Source of the DNA: Cyanobacteria bacterium M_surface_7_m2_037
GTDB lineage: Bacteria; Cyanobacteriota; Cyanobacteriia; PCC-6307; Cyanobiaceae
Length of the DNA: 15,843 nt
NCBI GenBank assembly: GCA_016882585.1
Contig: VGPP01000026.1
Location: forward strand, 1 to 15,843
Reading direction: 5' to 3'
In this document: piece after piece, positions 1 through 8,191 of the stretch
How positions within the stretch are numbered: position 1 is the first letter of the stretch
Layout: each line of letters opens with the position of its first letter
Program-made: the position numbers and the translations under genes
The notes under the pieces: generated by a model
What the model was told of the DNA's origin: nothing
The model's input: the letters and a program-made list of their open reading frames with translations, nothing else
The model's database searches: none

Positions 1-3000
1 CGCCCCCTGGGCCTGGCGGCGGGGCGCAGCCGTTTTGTGGCGGTGCCCCAGAACCCCTCCAGCGTGGATGCTCCGCAGGTGGAGCTGGCGCTCGATCCGC
101 TGGGAAGCCTGCTGCAACGCGCCCTGGTGCTGCAGATCCGGGTGATCCGGCCCACGGTTGAGTTGCGCCGCAATGCCCGCGGAGCCTTCTGGGAGCTGCC
201 CAGCCAGAAGCCCGGCCGTGAACCCCCCCGGGTGGCCCTGCGCATCCAGGTGCCCCAGCCCGGGCAGGGTGTGCTCCACAGCGCCGCTGGCTCCACCCGT
301 TTCACGCTGCGTGGCGAAGCTGATCTGCCTCTGTGGCGTCGCCAGGTGGATCTGCGCGGCACGCTCAGTCCGCAGGCGGGCGGTGCGTTGCCGTTTCAGC
401 TGCAGGCGAACTGGCAGCAGCGCAGCTGGGGGCTGCAACTGCAGCCCCAGCAGCTGCCGCTTCAGCCCCTGATGCCCCTGTTGCCGGTTGGCCTGCATGG
501 CCAGTTGGTGGGTCGCCTCGATGGCCTGGTGGAGGGGCGACTGCTGCTGGAGCGCCGCTCCGGTGTGGGCCGCTGCTCCGGTGGGTTGAACGCCACGGCT
601 GTTCGCTGGCGCCCCCAGGGCCTGTCTGGTCAGTTCACGGCCCCAACGCTGCCGGTGCAGTGTTCCGAGCGAGGGGTGCGGTTGGCTCCATCGGCTCTGG
701 CCTGGGGTGATTGGCGCGGCCGGTTGCAGGGGTTGCTGGCGTTGCCCAGCGGCACGTTGCAACTGCAATTGCAGGCCCGGGAGTCTCGCGCGGGGCATCA
801 GCTGCAGGCACAGCTGCGGGGCCCGTGGCAGCAGCCCAACCTGCAGCTCATCGGTGCGTGGCAGGGTCTGCGTCTGGCGCAGCGGCCCGCTCAGCCCCTG
901 CGGTTGGAGTCGTTGATCGCGATTCGCAGCCGGCCCACGTTCCGCGTCACGGTGCCGCGCCTGCTGCTGCGCTACGGCGATGCCAGCGTTCAGGCCGATG
1001 GCGCGCTCTGGCCACGGCTGGAGCTGCGCAGCGGTGCACTGCAGCTGGGCCGCGAGCTCAGGCCCGCATTGGCTCCCCTGCTGGGTGAGGCACCGCAGCT
1101 GCGTGCCGTGCTGCAACAGCAGGGCGGTTGGTCGCGCCCGCAGCTGCAGCTGGATCTGCGCCAACAGGCCAATCCCCTGCTCGGCCATTGGCTGGCCCAG
1201 CTGCGCTGGCAGCCGCAGCTGCTTGAACTGCGGCGCTTCCAATCGCCTGTGTTGGAGGCGACCGGCCGGCTGCCGTTGCGCGCCGCGCCGCAGCTGCAAC
1301 TGCAGCTGGATCTGCGCAGTTTTCCGCTGGAGCGGCTCAGTGCTCTCTTGGGCACCCGCTTGCGTGGGCAGCTGGATGCCTGGGGCACGGTGGCGGGGCC
1401 CCTGCGGCAGCTGCAACCGAACTTGCAGTTGCTGGTGCGCGATCCCGGTGTAGGGCCGCTGCAGTTGTTGGAAAGCTGGCGTGGGGTGCTCGAGGGCTCG
1501 CCCGCTGGCGGGGGCAACTTGGCGCTTGAGGCGTTGGCACCTGCCAAGCCGGGTCAGCTGAAAGCCCAGCTCGATCGCCGCTGGCTGCCCCAGATGGCGA
1601 GCCTTCAGCGCGAGGGTGGCTCGCTTCGCTTCGCCGGTGATCCACGCCGGTATCAGTGGAGCGCTGATGCGTTTCCCCTGGCGGGCCTGGAATTTGCTCT
1701 GGGCCCCAGCGGTCGTTTCCAGCCCTTGGGCGGCGCTTTGAGCGGCAAGGGGCAGCTGGATCTGCAACCGCTCTGGATCACAGGCGCCATCCGCCTGGAT
1801 CGCCCTCAGCTGCTCGGCCTCTACGGCCGCCACCTCAGCGCCAGCGGCACCTACCGCCAGGGCCGCTACAGCGCTGAGGGGACCTGGCAGGGCGAGCAAG
1901 ACGACAGCCTTGCCATGCGCCTGCGGGGTGAGCAGGGAGGCCCGCTCTGGGCCCGTTTTGAAGCGCGCCGCTTTGGTTCCCAAACCCTGCAGGAGTTCTG
2001 GCAATCAGCCCAGCTCTGGCGCAGCGGGCCGCCTCGCCTGGCCGGTTCTGCCGCCGATCTGCAGGGCCTGGCGATCGACACCCTGGGGCTGAGCCTCAAC
2101 GAACAGCTCAAGGCCCTCGAGCAGGCCCAGCTCCAGGTGGCCGCCGCGTTGGCGCGCCAGCGCAGCGGTGCCGAACGCCTGGATCCGCGCCAGCTGCAGG
2201 GCCTGGTGGATGCCGATCTCACCCTCACGGGGCCATCGATTCAGCGGCTGTCATTGGACCTGCAGGCCAGCGGCCATCTGTGGTTGCGGGGCAGCGATCG
2301 CGATCAGGCCCTCACAGCCGCTCCGGTGCAACTCACCCTGCGAGGCCCCCTCGGCGGTGCCACCACCTTCTCGGTGGAACACCTGCCGCTGGCGCTCCTG
2401 GCTTTGTTCACCACCGTGCCCGATGGCCTCAGTGGTGGTCTGGCGGCCAACGGACGTTTCGCCCTGGCGAATGGCCGCCGCCGCCCCGAGCTGCAGCTGG
2501 CCCTTGCCCTGCAGGACGCCTCCCTGGCCGGTGTGCCTCTTCAGCTGGAGCGTGGTGATCTGGCCCTCGAGAACGGCAACCTCAACCTCGATTGGTCGCT
2601 GCGCAGTGATGGGGCGGCCAACAGCGTGGATGTGAAGGGCACGGTGCCGCTCCAGCCCACCAGCGAGGCGCTGGAGCTGCGGGTGGCCAGCCGCGGCGAT
2701 GGCTTGCAGTTCCTCTCGGTGCTCGGCGGGCCGGGGGTTCAGTGGCAGCAAGGCAGTGTTGACCTGCAGCTGCTCGTGCGGGGATCCCTGCAAACGCCGC
2801 TGGCCAATGGCTTCCTGCGCTTCCGCGACGGCGTGCTGCAGGTGGCCGGGCAGACCATGCGCGAGCTGGAAGCCACGGTGCTGTTTGATTTCAGTGAGCT
2901 GGAGCTGCAGCAGCTCACCGCCCGGGTTGGCGACCAGGGGCAGATCAGCGGCAGCGGCCAGCTGGGGCTGATGGAGCCTCTGGCTCAACCCAAGCGCCGG

Positions 3001-4173
3001 TTGGCGCTGCAGGTGCAGCAGGCGCCTTTCAAGCTGCCGCGCCTGCAGGCCATCGCCAACGGCGAGGTGCAGGTGGGCGGCTCCCTGCGTTCGCCGGATC
3101 TCTCGGGTGAGCTGCAACTGAGCCGCGGCAGTTTGAATGTGCAACCCGGCCAGCTCGCTACCGAAGACGAGCCCACCCGCCCCGTGACGGTGCGGGAGCT
3201 GGTGGAAGCCAAATGGGACTTCCAGCAGCCGCTGCTGGTGATGGGCCAGCAACTGGAAAGTTCCGCCAGCCAAGACCTGCGGGCGGCGGTGCCCGATCTG
3301 CCCTTCCTGCGCTTCAACGCCCTGCGCCTGCGGCTGGGCCCAGATCTGAAGGTGGGTGTTCCCAACGTGCTCAACTTCAACACCGGTGGGGTGCTCACCC
3401 TGCGTGGCGCCCTGGATCCAACGCTGCAGGTGAGTGGTGTGGTGCGCCTGCTCAATGGCCGCCTCAGCCTGTTCACCACCAACTTCAGCCTCGATCCCGA
3501 CGCCCCCAACGTGGCGGTGTTCACCCCGAGCCTGGGCCTGATTCCCTACGTGGATATCGCCCTGCGCACCCGCGTGTCCGACACGCTGGTGGCCAACGAA
3601 ACCAACCGTTCCAACCTCTACGACTGGAACGTGAATGCGCCGGCCAATTCCATCGATCAGCTGCGCCTGGTGAAGGTGCGGGTGGAGGCCTCCGGGCCGG
3701 CGGATCGCCTCGCCGACAACATTCGCCTCACCAGTTCACCGCCGCTGCCTCAGGAGCGGCTGGTGGCCTTGATCGGTGGCAACTCGCTGGTGGGTCTAGC
3801 GGGGGGCAATGCCGGTGCGGCGCTGGCCACGGTGCTGGGCCAGTCGCTGCTCTCGCCCGTGGTGGGCGGCCTCAGCGATGCCTTCGGCCAGCGGCTCACC
3901 TTTGCGCTCTATCCCACCTACTTCGCGCCGGAGGAGGTGGTGGCTTCGGAGAACCGCTCTCGCCGCCTGCCGTCGCAGCTGGTGCTCGGCTCGGAGATTG
4001 GTCTGGATGTCACCGAGCGCTTCAACTTCTCGCTGTTGGCCGCGCCCAACCGCAGCGATATCCCCCCGCAGGTCACGCTTCGCTATCAGGCCAGTGATCG
4101 CGTGGGTGTGCAGACCTCGATCGACACCCAGGGCCGCTGGCAGAGCCAGTTGCAGTTGCTCTTCCGCTTCTAG
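1..4173 (+). CDS. tamB: TamB-like translocation/assembly module protein (DUF490 family), 5' partial
   Basis: This is a large envelope protein of the TamB/AsmA-like group, which bridges inner and outer membranes and is linked to outer-membrane protein assembly and lipid transport. The frame is open from base 1, and a GTG at 37 has only in-frame coding sequence before it, so the true start lies upstream and 1390 residues are visible. The opening residues (PLGL...VELALDPLGSLLQ...IRPTVELRR) resemble the region just after the N-terminal membrane anchor in family members. The middle is a long run of alternating Leu/Gln/Arg strands (LQLQ-type), as expected for an extended beta-groove. The last ~340 residues carry the conserved TamB C-terminal region, including a Gly/Ala-rich stretch near LVGLAGGNAGAALATVLGQ, and the protein ends in a phenylalanine, LLFRF. 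The ROK kinase starts 9 bases after the stop, so cotranscription is likely. The family call is firm; a lipid-transport role in this organism is inferred. Confidence 0.9.
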   Translation, partial: RPLGLAAGRSRFVAVPQNPSSVDAPQVELALDPLGSLLQRALVLQIRVIRPTVELRRNARGAFWELPSQKPGREPPRVALRIQVPQPGQGVLHSAAGSTRFTLRGEADLPLWRRQVDLRGTLSPQAGGALPFQLQANWQQRSWGLQLQPQQLPLQPLMPLLPVGLHGQLVGRLDGLVEGRLLLERRSGVGRCSGGLNATAVRWRPQGLSGQFTAPTLPVQCSERGVRLAPSALAWGDWRGRLQGLLALPSGTLQLQLQARESRAGHQLQAQLRGPWQQPNLQLIGAWQGLRLAQRPAQPLRLESLIAIRSRPTFRVTVPRLLLRYGDASVQADGALWPRLELRSGALQLGRELRPALAPLLGEAPQLRAVLQQQGGWSRPQLQLDLRQQANPLLGHWLAQLRWQPQLLELRRFQSPVLEATGRLPLRAAPQLQLQLDLRSFPLERLSALLGTRLRGQLDAWGTVAGPLRQLQPNLQLLVRDPGVGPLQLLESWRGVLEGSPAGGGNLALEALAPAKPGQLKAQLDRRWLPQMASLQREGGSLRFAGDPRRYQWSADAFPLAGLEFALGPSGRFQPLGGALSGKGQLDLQPLWITGAIRLDRPQLLGLYGRHLSASGTYRQGRYSAEGTWQGEQDDSLAMRLRGEQGGPLWARFEARRFGSQTLQEFWQSAQLWRSGPPRLAGSAADLQGLAIDTLGLSLNEQLKALEQAQLQVAAALARQRSGAERLDPRQLQGLVDADLTLTGPSIQRLSLDLQASGHLWLRGSDRDQALTAAPVQLTLRGPLGGATTFSVEHLPLALLALFTTVPDGLSGGLAANGRFALANGRRRPELQLALALQDASLAGVPLQLERGDLALENGNLNLDWSLRSDGAANSVDVKGTVPLQPTSEALELRVASRGDGLQFLSVLGGPGVQWQQGSVDLQLLVRGSLQTPLANGFLRFRDGVLQVAGQTMRELEATVLFDFSELELQQLTARVGDQGQISGSGQLGLMEPLAQPKRRLALQVQQAPFKLPRLQAIANGEVQVGGSLRSPDLSGELQLSRGSLNVQPGQLATEDEPTRPVTVRELVEAKWDFQQPLLVMGQQLESSASQDLRAAVPDLPFLRFNALRLRLGPDLKVGVPNVLNFNTGGVLTLRGALDPTLQVSGVVRLLNGRLSLFTTNFSLDPDAPNVAVFTPSLGLIPYVDIALRTRVSDTLVANETNRSNLYDWNVNAPANSIDQLRLVKVRVEASGPADRLADNIRLTSSPPLPQERLVALIGGNSLVGLAGGNAGAALATVLGQSLLSPVVGGLSDAFGQRLTFALYPTYFAPEEVVASENRSRRLPSQLVLGSEIGLDVTERFNFSLLAAPNRSDIPPQVTLRYQASDRVGVQTSIDTQGRWQSQLQLLFRF

Positions 4174-4182
4174 GTTGCTGCC

Positions 4183-5073
4183 ATGGCCCAGCTGATCGGA
4201 GTGGATCTGGGCGGCACGGCGATCAAGCTGGGCCGCTTCTCGGTGGAGGGGCAGCTGCTGGCGGAGCTGGAGGTGCCCACCCCCCAGCCGCCGATGCCCG
4301 GTGCGGTGGTGATGGCTTTGGTGGAGGCGGTGCAGCAGCTCGATCCTGATGGTCTTGCTCCGTGCGTGGGGGTGGGTCTGCCCGGCCCGATGGATGCGGC
4401 GGGCCGGGTGGCACGGGTGTGTATCAACCTGCCGGGTTGGGAGCAGATTCCCATGGCGGAGTGGCTGGAGCCGCAGCTGCAGCGGCGCGTCACCCTGGCG
4501 AACGACGGCAATTGCGCTGTGGTGGGGGAGGCCTGGCACGGGGCAGCCAGGGGCTACAGCGATGTGTTGTTGCTCACGCTCGGCACCGGTGTGGGCGGTG
4601 GGGTGCTGCTGGGCGGCAGCCTGTTCACGGGCCATGGCGGGGCGGCGGCGGAACCTGGCCTGATCTGCATCGATCCCGAGGGACCGGCCTGCAACAGCGG
4701 CAACCGCGGTTCGCTGGAGCAGTTCTGCAGCATCGGCGCGCTGGCCCGTGAATCTGCCCTGAGCCCGCAGGAGCTTTGCCGTTTGGCCGATCAGGGCGAT
4801 GCCGAGGCCTTGGCGATCTGGCAGCGCTACGGCCGCCGCCTGGGGGTTGGATTGAGCTCCTTGATCTATGTGCTCACCCCCGAGTTGGTGTTGATCGGGG
4901 GTGGTTTGAGTGCGGCCAGTGCGCACTTCCTTCCGGCTGCCCTGGCGGAAGTGGAGCAGCGGGTGCAGATCGAAAGCCGCCTGGGCCTGGAGCTGCGCCG
5001 CTGTGCCCTGGGCAATGGGGCCGGGCGGCTCGGCGCAGCTCGCCTGGCCCTCGATCGGCTGCTCAACGCCTAG
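4183..5073 (+). CDS. ROK-family sugar kinase (glucokinase-like), variant zinc loop
   Basis: This 296-residue protein matches the usual size of ROK kinases, which phosphorylate hexoses such as glucose or N-acyl sugars with ATP in the cytoplasm. Visible motifs are the N-terminal phosphate loop VDLGGTAIK (residues 7-15), the catalytic Asp in ANDGN (Asp108), the glycine-rich GTGVGGG (134-140), the sugar-binding Glu of the GExGH position (Glu157), and a C-terminal IGGGLS loop near 238-243. The usual zinc site is altered: the GExGH His is Leu160, and the CxCGxxGCxE loop reads CNSGNRGSLE (170-179), keeping only the first Cys. The ATG is chosen because it precedes the phosphate loop directly; the ribosome site is weak (TAGG overlapping the tamB stop). 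It sits 9 bases after tamB and 5 bases before proA. Glucokinase is the likeliest activity, but the substrate cannot be read from sequence and a ROK regulator is unlikely because no DNA-binding domain is present. Confidence 0.88.
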   Translation: MAQLIGVDLGGTAIKLGRFSVEGQLLAELEVPTPQPPMPGAVVMALVEAVQQLDPDGLAPCVGVGLPGPMDAAGRVARVCINLPGWEQIPMAEWLEPQLQRRVTLANDGNCAVVGEAWHGAARGYSDVLLLTLGTGVGGGVLLGGSLFTGHGGAAAEPGLICIDPEGPACNSGNRGSLEQFCSIGALARESALSPQELCRLADQGDAEALAIWQRYGRRLGVGLSSLIYVLTPELVLIGGGLSAASAHFLPAALAEVEQRVQIESRLGLELRRCALGNGAGRLGAARLALDRLLNA

Positions 5074-5078
5074 CTGGG

Positions 5079-6410
5079 ATGATGCGCCCAGTGCCCGCCG
5101 CGCCTGTGAGCGTTCCCGATCCCACCCCCGATCTGCTGCAACGGGCTGCCGCCGTGCGCCGCTGCGCGATGGCGCTGGGTCGCCTCAGCGATCTGAAACG
5201 CCGTGAGGCGGTGGAGGCGATGGCCGCGGCACTGGAAGCGTCGGCCCCGCAGATCCTGGCTGCCAATCAGGCGGATCTGGAGGCGGCGGCTGCCGATGGC
5301 CTGGCACCAGCCTTGGTGGCACGCCTGAAGCTGGATGCCGCCAAGTTGGCCGGCGGGATCGAAGGGGTGCGGCAGGTTGCCCAGCTGCCCGACCCCCTGG
5401 GGGTGCGCCAGTTGCACCGCGAGCTCGATCAGGGCCTCACGCTGGAGCGCGTCAGCGTTCCGCTCGGTGTGCTCGGCGTGATCTTTGAAGCCCGCCCCGA
5501 TGCGGTGATGCAGATCGCGTCGCTGGCGATTCGTTCCGGCAATGGCGCCCTGCTGAAAGGGGGCCGTGAAGCCAGCCGCAGCTGCGCGGCGATCCTCGAG
5601 GCCCTGCGCGCCGGGCTTGCCCACAGTGCTGTGGATCCCATGGCGCTGGAGCTGCTCACCTCCCGCGAGGAGAGCCTGGGGCTGCTCAAGCTCGATGGGC
5701 TCGTGGATCTGATCATTCCGCGCGGATCCAACGAGCTGGTGCAGTTCATCCAGGACAACACCCGCATTCCGGTGCTGGGCCACGCCGACGGGATCTGCCA
5801 TCTGGTTGTGGATCGGGAGGTGGACATCGATCAGGCCCTGCGCATTGCCATCGATGCCAAAACCCAATACCCCGCGGCCTGCAATGCCATCGAAACGCTG
5901 TTGGTCCACCGCGAGGTTGCCCCGGCGTTTCTCAGCGCAGCACTGCCGGCCATGGCCGCAGCTGGTGTAAGCCTGCGCGGTGATGCTGCCGCCCAGGCGC
6001 TCGGCGTGAGCCATGCCGCCAGCGACGACGACTGGCGCCGCGAATACTCCGATCTGGTGCTCGCCGTGCGGGTTGTGGATTCCCTGGAGGATGCCCTCGA
6101 TCACATCAGCCGTTATGGCTCCCGCCATACCGATGCCATCTGCACCACCAACGCCTCCACAGCGGAGACGTTCCTGCGCAGTGTGGACAGCGCCGGCGTG
6201 TATGTGAACTGCTCCACCCGTTTCGCCGATGGCTTCCGCTACGGCTTCGGCGCCGAGGTGGGCATCTCCACCCAAACGCTCCCCCCACGGGGACCGGTGG
6301 GGCTGGAGGGGTTGGTCACCTATCGCTATCTGTTGCGCGGTGATGGCCATATCGCCGCCGATTACGCCAGCGGCGAGCGCAGCTTCACCCACCGCGATCT
6401 GCCGCTGTGA
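5079..6410 (+). CDS. proA: Gamma-glutamyl phosphate reductase
   Basis: ProA is the cytoplasmic NADPH-dependent enzyme that reduces gamma-glutamyl phosphate to glutamate-5-semialdehyde, the second step of proline synthesis. The 443 residues fit the family. Seen in order are the helical N-terminal region (RREAVEAMAAALE...ILAANQADL), the cofactor-binding stretch GVIFEARPDAV (about residue 134), SGNGALLKGGREA, IPRGSNELVQFIQ, the active-site segment YPAACNAIE with the catalytic cysteine at residue 268, and the C-terminal FGAEVGISTQ and RGPVGLEGL signatures. The reading frame is open further upstream, but that part lies wholly inside the ROK gene and does not look like protein, so the start is taken as the ATG pair at 5079/5082; which of the two is used is not clear. 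The partner glutamate 5-kinase (proB) is not in the window. The 3' end overlaps folB by 4 bases. Confidence 0.97.
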   Translation: MMRPVPAAPVSVPDPTPDLLQRAAAVRRCAMALGRLSDLKRREAVEAMAAALEASAPQILAANQADLEAAAADGLAPALVARLKLDAAKLAGGIEGVRQVAQLPDPLGVRQLHRELDQGLTLERVSVPLGVLGVIFEARPDAVMQIASLAIRSGNGALLKGGREASRSCAAILEALRAGLAHSAVDPMALELLTSREESLGLLKLDGLVDLIIPRGSNELVQFIQDNTRIPVLGHADGICHLVVDREVDIDQALRIAIDAKTQYPAACNAIETLLVHREVAPAFLSAALPAMAAAGVSLRGDAAAQALGVSHAASDDDWRREYSDLVLAVRVVDSLEDALDHISRYGSRHTDAICTTNASTAETFLRSVDSAGVYVNCSTRFADGFRYGFGAEVGISTQTLPPRGPVGLEGLVTYRYLLRGDGHIAADYASGERSFTHRDLPL

Positions 6411-6781
6411 GCACTGCGGCGGATCGTGTGCTGGTGCGGGGCCTGCGCCTCTGGGCCCACGTAGGGGTCCTCGAGCACGAGCGGCACAGCGGCCAGTGGT
6501 TTGAGCTGGATTTCAGCCTGGGCTGCAACCTCACGGCCGCGGCTGCTGCTGATGCACTGGAGCACAGCCTCGACTACAGCCTGGCGATTCAGGCCCTGCA
6601 ACGTCAGGCGCGCACGATCCGCTGCCTCACCCTCGAGTACTGGAGTGATCAGATCTTCAGCCTGCTGGAGGAGATCTACGGCGAGGTGCCGATCTGGCTG
6701 GAATTGCGGAAATGCCAGGCGCCGGTGCCTGGCTTCTGCGGCATCGTGGCGGTGCAACGCTCGCGGCGCTGGCTCCCATGA
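6407..6781 (+). CDS. folB: Dihydroneopterin aldolase
   Basis: FolB converts 7,8-dihydroneopterin to 6-hydroxymethyl-dihydropterin and glycolaldehyde in folate synthesis; the family forms cytoplasmic oligomers. The 124-residue product has the expected length. It shows LRLWAHVGVLEHER at the N-terminus with Glu25 at the position of the active-site glutamate of characterised FolB proteins, the pterin-anchoring Glu77 in LTLEYWSD, and the catalytic Lys102 in LRKCQAPVPGF. The start is a GTG that overlaps the proA stop as GTGA. No other start fits, because the conserved N-terminal strand begins at residue 7. The stop overlaps the next gene as ATGA. Both overlaps point to translational coupling within the operon. 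Confidence 0.93.
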   Translation: MSTAADRVLVRGLRLWAHVGVLEHERHSGQWFELDFSLGCNLTAAAAADALEHSLDYSLAIQALQRQARTIRCLTLEYWSDQIFSLLEEIYGEVPIWLELRKCQAPVPGFCGIVAVQRSRRWLP

Positions 6782-7374
6782 CCCGTCCGCTGGTGCTCCT
6801 GCATGGGCTCTGGGACACGCCACGTTTGTTTCGGCGCTTGGAAGAAGAGCTGCTCCGGCGTAACCCCGCCCTGGAGCTGTTCGCCCCCCATCTGCCCCAT
6901 CGCCTGGGGGCAGTGCCCATCCGAGAACTCGCCGCGCAGCTGGCCGCTCTGATCGAGGCCCGTTTCGGCTCCACCACCCCCTTGGATCTGTTTGGGTTTT
7001 CCATGGGCGGTGTGATCGCTCGCACCTGGCTGCAGGAGCACCGGGGCTGCCAGCACACGCGCCGCTTTGTCTGCCTGGGCAGCCCGCAGAACGGCACGCT
7101 CGCGGCTCAGTTGGTGCCCCGCCGCCTGCTGGCTGGCATTGCCGATATGAAGATCGGCAGTGCGCTGTTGCGCGATCTGCGGCGCGATCAGGCTCTGCTG
7201 GATCCATTGGAGTGCCACAGCCTGTTCACCCCCACGGATATCACCGTGTTCCCCGGTTGGCGGGCGGTGCTACCACTGGGCACCCGGCGACCCTTGCCCG
7301 TGTTGACCCATCGCCAGTTGATCATCCATCCGCGGGCTGTGCGGGCGGTGGCGGATGTCTTGCTGGCGCCCTAA
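6778..7374 (+). CDS. Small alpha/beta hydrolase (lipase/esterase-like)
   Basis: This is a 198-residue single-domain alpha/beta hydrolase. Residues 5-13 (LVLLHGLWD) form the first strand and oxyanion loop, GFSMGG holds the nucleophile Ser75, Asp154 lies in PTDITVFPG, and His178 in LTHRQLIIHP completes a plausible catalytic triad. The fold and the PTD..V.PG acid loop resemble the triacylglycerol lipase/EstA-like group, but the substrate is unknown. There is no signal peptide or membrane helix, so it should be cytoplasmic. The ATG overlapping the folB stop is chosen because the protein-like sequence begins there; an earlier in-frame start at 6712 would sit inside folB. It is the last gene of the left operon. 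Confidence 0.85.
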   Translation: MTRPLVLLHGLWDTPRLFRRLEEELLRRNPALELFAPHLPHRLGAVPIRELAAQLAALIEARFGSTTPLDLFGFSMGGVIARTWLQEHRGCQHTRRFVCLGSPQNGTLAAQLVPRRLLAGIADMKIGSALLRDLRRDQALLDPLECHSLFTPTDITVFPGWRAVLPLGTRRPLPVLTHRQLIIHPRAVRAVADVLLAP

Positions 7375-7409
7375 TCGACAACAGATCCTTACCGCTTCAG
7401 GTTGATCAC

Positions 7410-7438
7410 TTGCCCCCAGGGCACCGGCGAATTATTAG
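7410..7438 (+). promoter_or_regulatory. Possible sigma-70-type promoter for the DUF6629 gene set
   Basis: In the 88-base gap after the hydrolase, TTGCCC (7410-7415) is followed after 17 bases by TATTAG (7433-7438), which would start transcription about 18 bases before the ATG at 7463. The surrounding segment 7429-7451 is clearly AT-richer than the rest of the window. A second AT-rich hexamer, TATAAA at 7445-7450, has no matching -35 element and would give a nearly leaderless message. The match is modest and not tested. Confidence 0.3.
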
Positions 7439-7462
7439 TAAGCTTATAAATGCACGCCCATC

Positions 7463-8167
7463 ATGTGCTTTTCGGCTTCTGCCAGCTTTACAGCGTCAGC
7501 CGTGCTGATGCCCCTGGGCCTCTACAGCACCCATCTGGCCCGCTCGAACAAGCAGCCCAACTACGTTCCGTTGGCGCTGGTTCCTTTTTTCTTTGGTGTT
7601 CAGCAGTTCATTGAGGGCTTGGAGTGGACGGCCCTCGATAACGGCCGCACCGAGCCGCTCACCATGCTGGCGGGGTTGGGATTTCTCTTCTTTGCCTATT
7701 GCTTCTGGATGATCTGGATCCCCTGGAGTGCCTGGTCGATCAGTCGCAGCACCGATTCCCGCGGCCTGCAGAACCGGCTGCGCTGGGTGGCGATTGTGAG
7801 CACGGTTCTGGGCACGGCGTTCTATCTGCCGGTGCTGTTCAATCCTCCCGCTGTTCAGCCGGCAGTGCACAGTACTGGGCGTCTGCTGTACGACGTTTCG
7901 AATATTCACAGCATCGTGCATAACTTTGTGAACACTGAGCCTGTGGGTGAGCTCGTGTACTGGGGCTTCATCGTTCTGCCGTTGATTGCTGTTGCTGATA
8001 AGGCTGTGAAGCTGTTCGGTGTGCTGATCTTTGTGTCGATCTTTCTCACCTGGCTCACCTACAGCGCCACCTTTAATTCGGTGTGGTGCTTCTACTGCGC
8101 TGTGCTCTCGATCTTTGTGATCTGGATCGTCAACCGCCCTCAGTTGCGCAGCGCGCCGCAGGCTTGA
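7463..8167 (+). CDS. DUF6629-type seven-helix membrane protein
   Basis: This 234-residue integral membrane protein begins MCFSASASF, the hallmark of a family of uncharacterised membrane proteins (DUF6629) found in many bacteria. About seven hydrophobic helices can be seen, near residues 8-22, 34-52, 66-90, 108-127, 161-178, 183-200 and 207-223. Likely conserved positions are QQFIEG (residues 47-52), the histidines in NIHSIVHN (His149, His153), and VWCFYCAVLS (207-216). The ATG is chosen because the MCFSA motif starts on it; the ribosome-binding site is poor. It lies 88 bases after the left operon and 24 bases before the next membrane gene, so it is probably the first gene of a separate three-gene unit. 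No catalytic role can be assigned; the paired histidines and cysteines could bind metal or haem, which is speculation. The family call rests on recalled motif similarity. Confidence 0.82.
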   Translation: MCFSASASFTASAVLMPLGLYSTHLARSNKQPNYVPLALVPFFFGVQQFIEGLEWTALDNGRTEPLTMLAGLGFLFFAYCFWMIWIPWSAWSISRSTDSRGLQNRLRWVAIVSTVLGTAFYLPVLFNPPAVQPAVHSTGRLLYDVSNIHSIVHNFVNTEPVGELVYWGFIVLPLIAVADKAVKLFGVLIFVSIFLTWLTYSATFNSVWCFYCAVLSIFVIWIVNRPQLRSAPQA

Positions 8168-8191
8168 ATGGGCGCCTGAGGGGTCGCCTTG

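Noticed and set aside
2294..2301. One GCGATCGC octamer (HIP1-type palindrome of some cyanobacteria)
   Set aside because: A single copy in about 16 kb of GC-rich DNA is about what chance gives, so there is no HIP1 enrichment.
2251..3273. Long - strand open frame inside tamB, with another at 3796-4926 over tamB and the ROK gene
   Set aside because: Both are Gln/His/Leu-rich antisense frames lying over strongly supported + strand genes, without ribosome sites or family motifs.
4776..5078. Upstream extension of the proA frame by about 100 codons
   Set aside because: It lies entirely within the ROK gene in another frame and reads as Gly/Arg/Pro/Cys-rich noise; ProA family length fits the 5079 start.
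5070..6392. A 440-codon open frame on the - strand opposite proA
   Set aside because: proA is unambiguous on the + strand. The antisense product is His/Gln/Gly-rich low-complexity sequence typical of antisense frames in GC-rich genes, with no recognisable motif.
7411..7425. GCCC-CCA-GGGC mini-hairpin after the small hydrolase
   Set aside because: A four-base stem with a three-base loop and no U-run is too weak to call a terminator.
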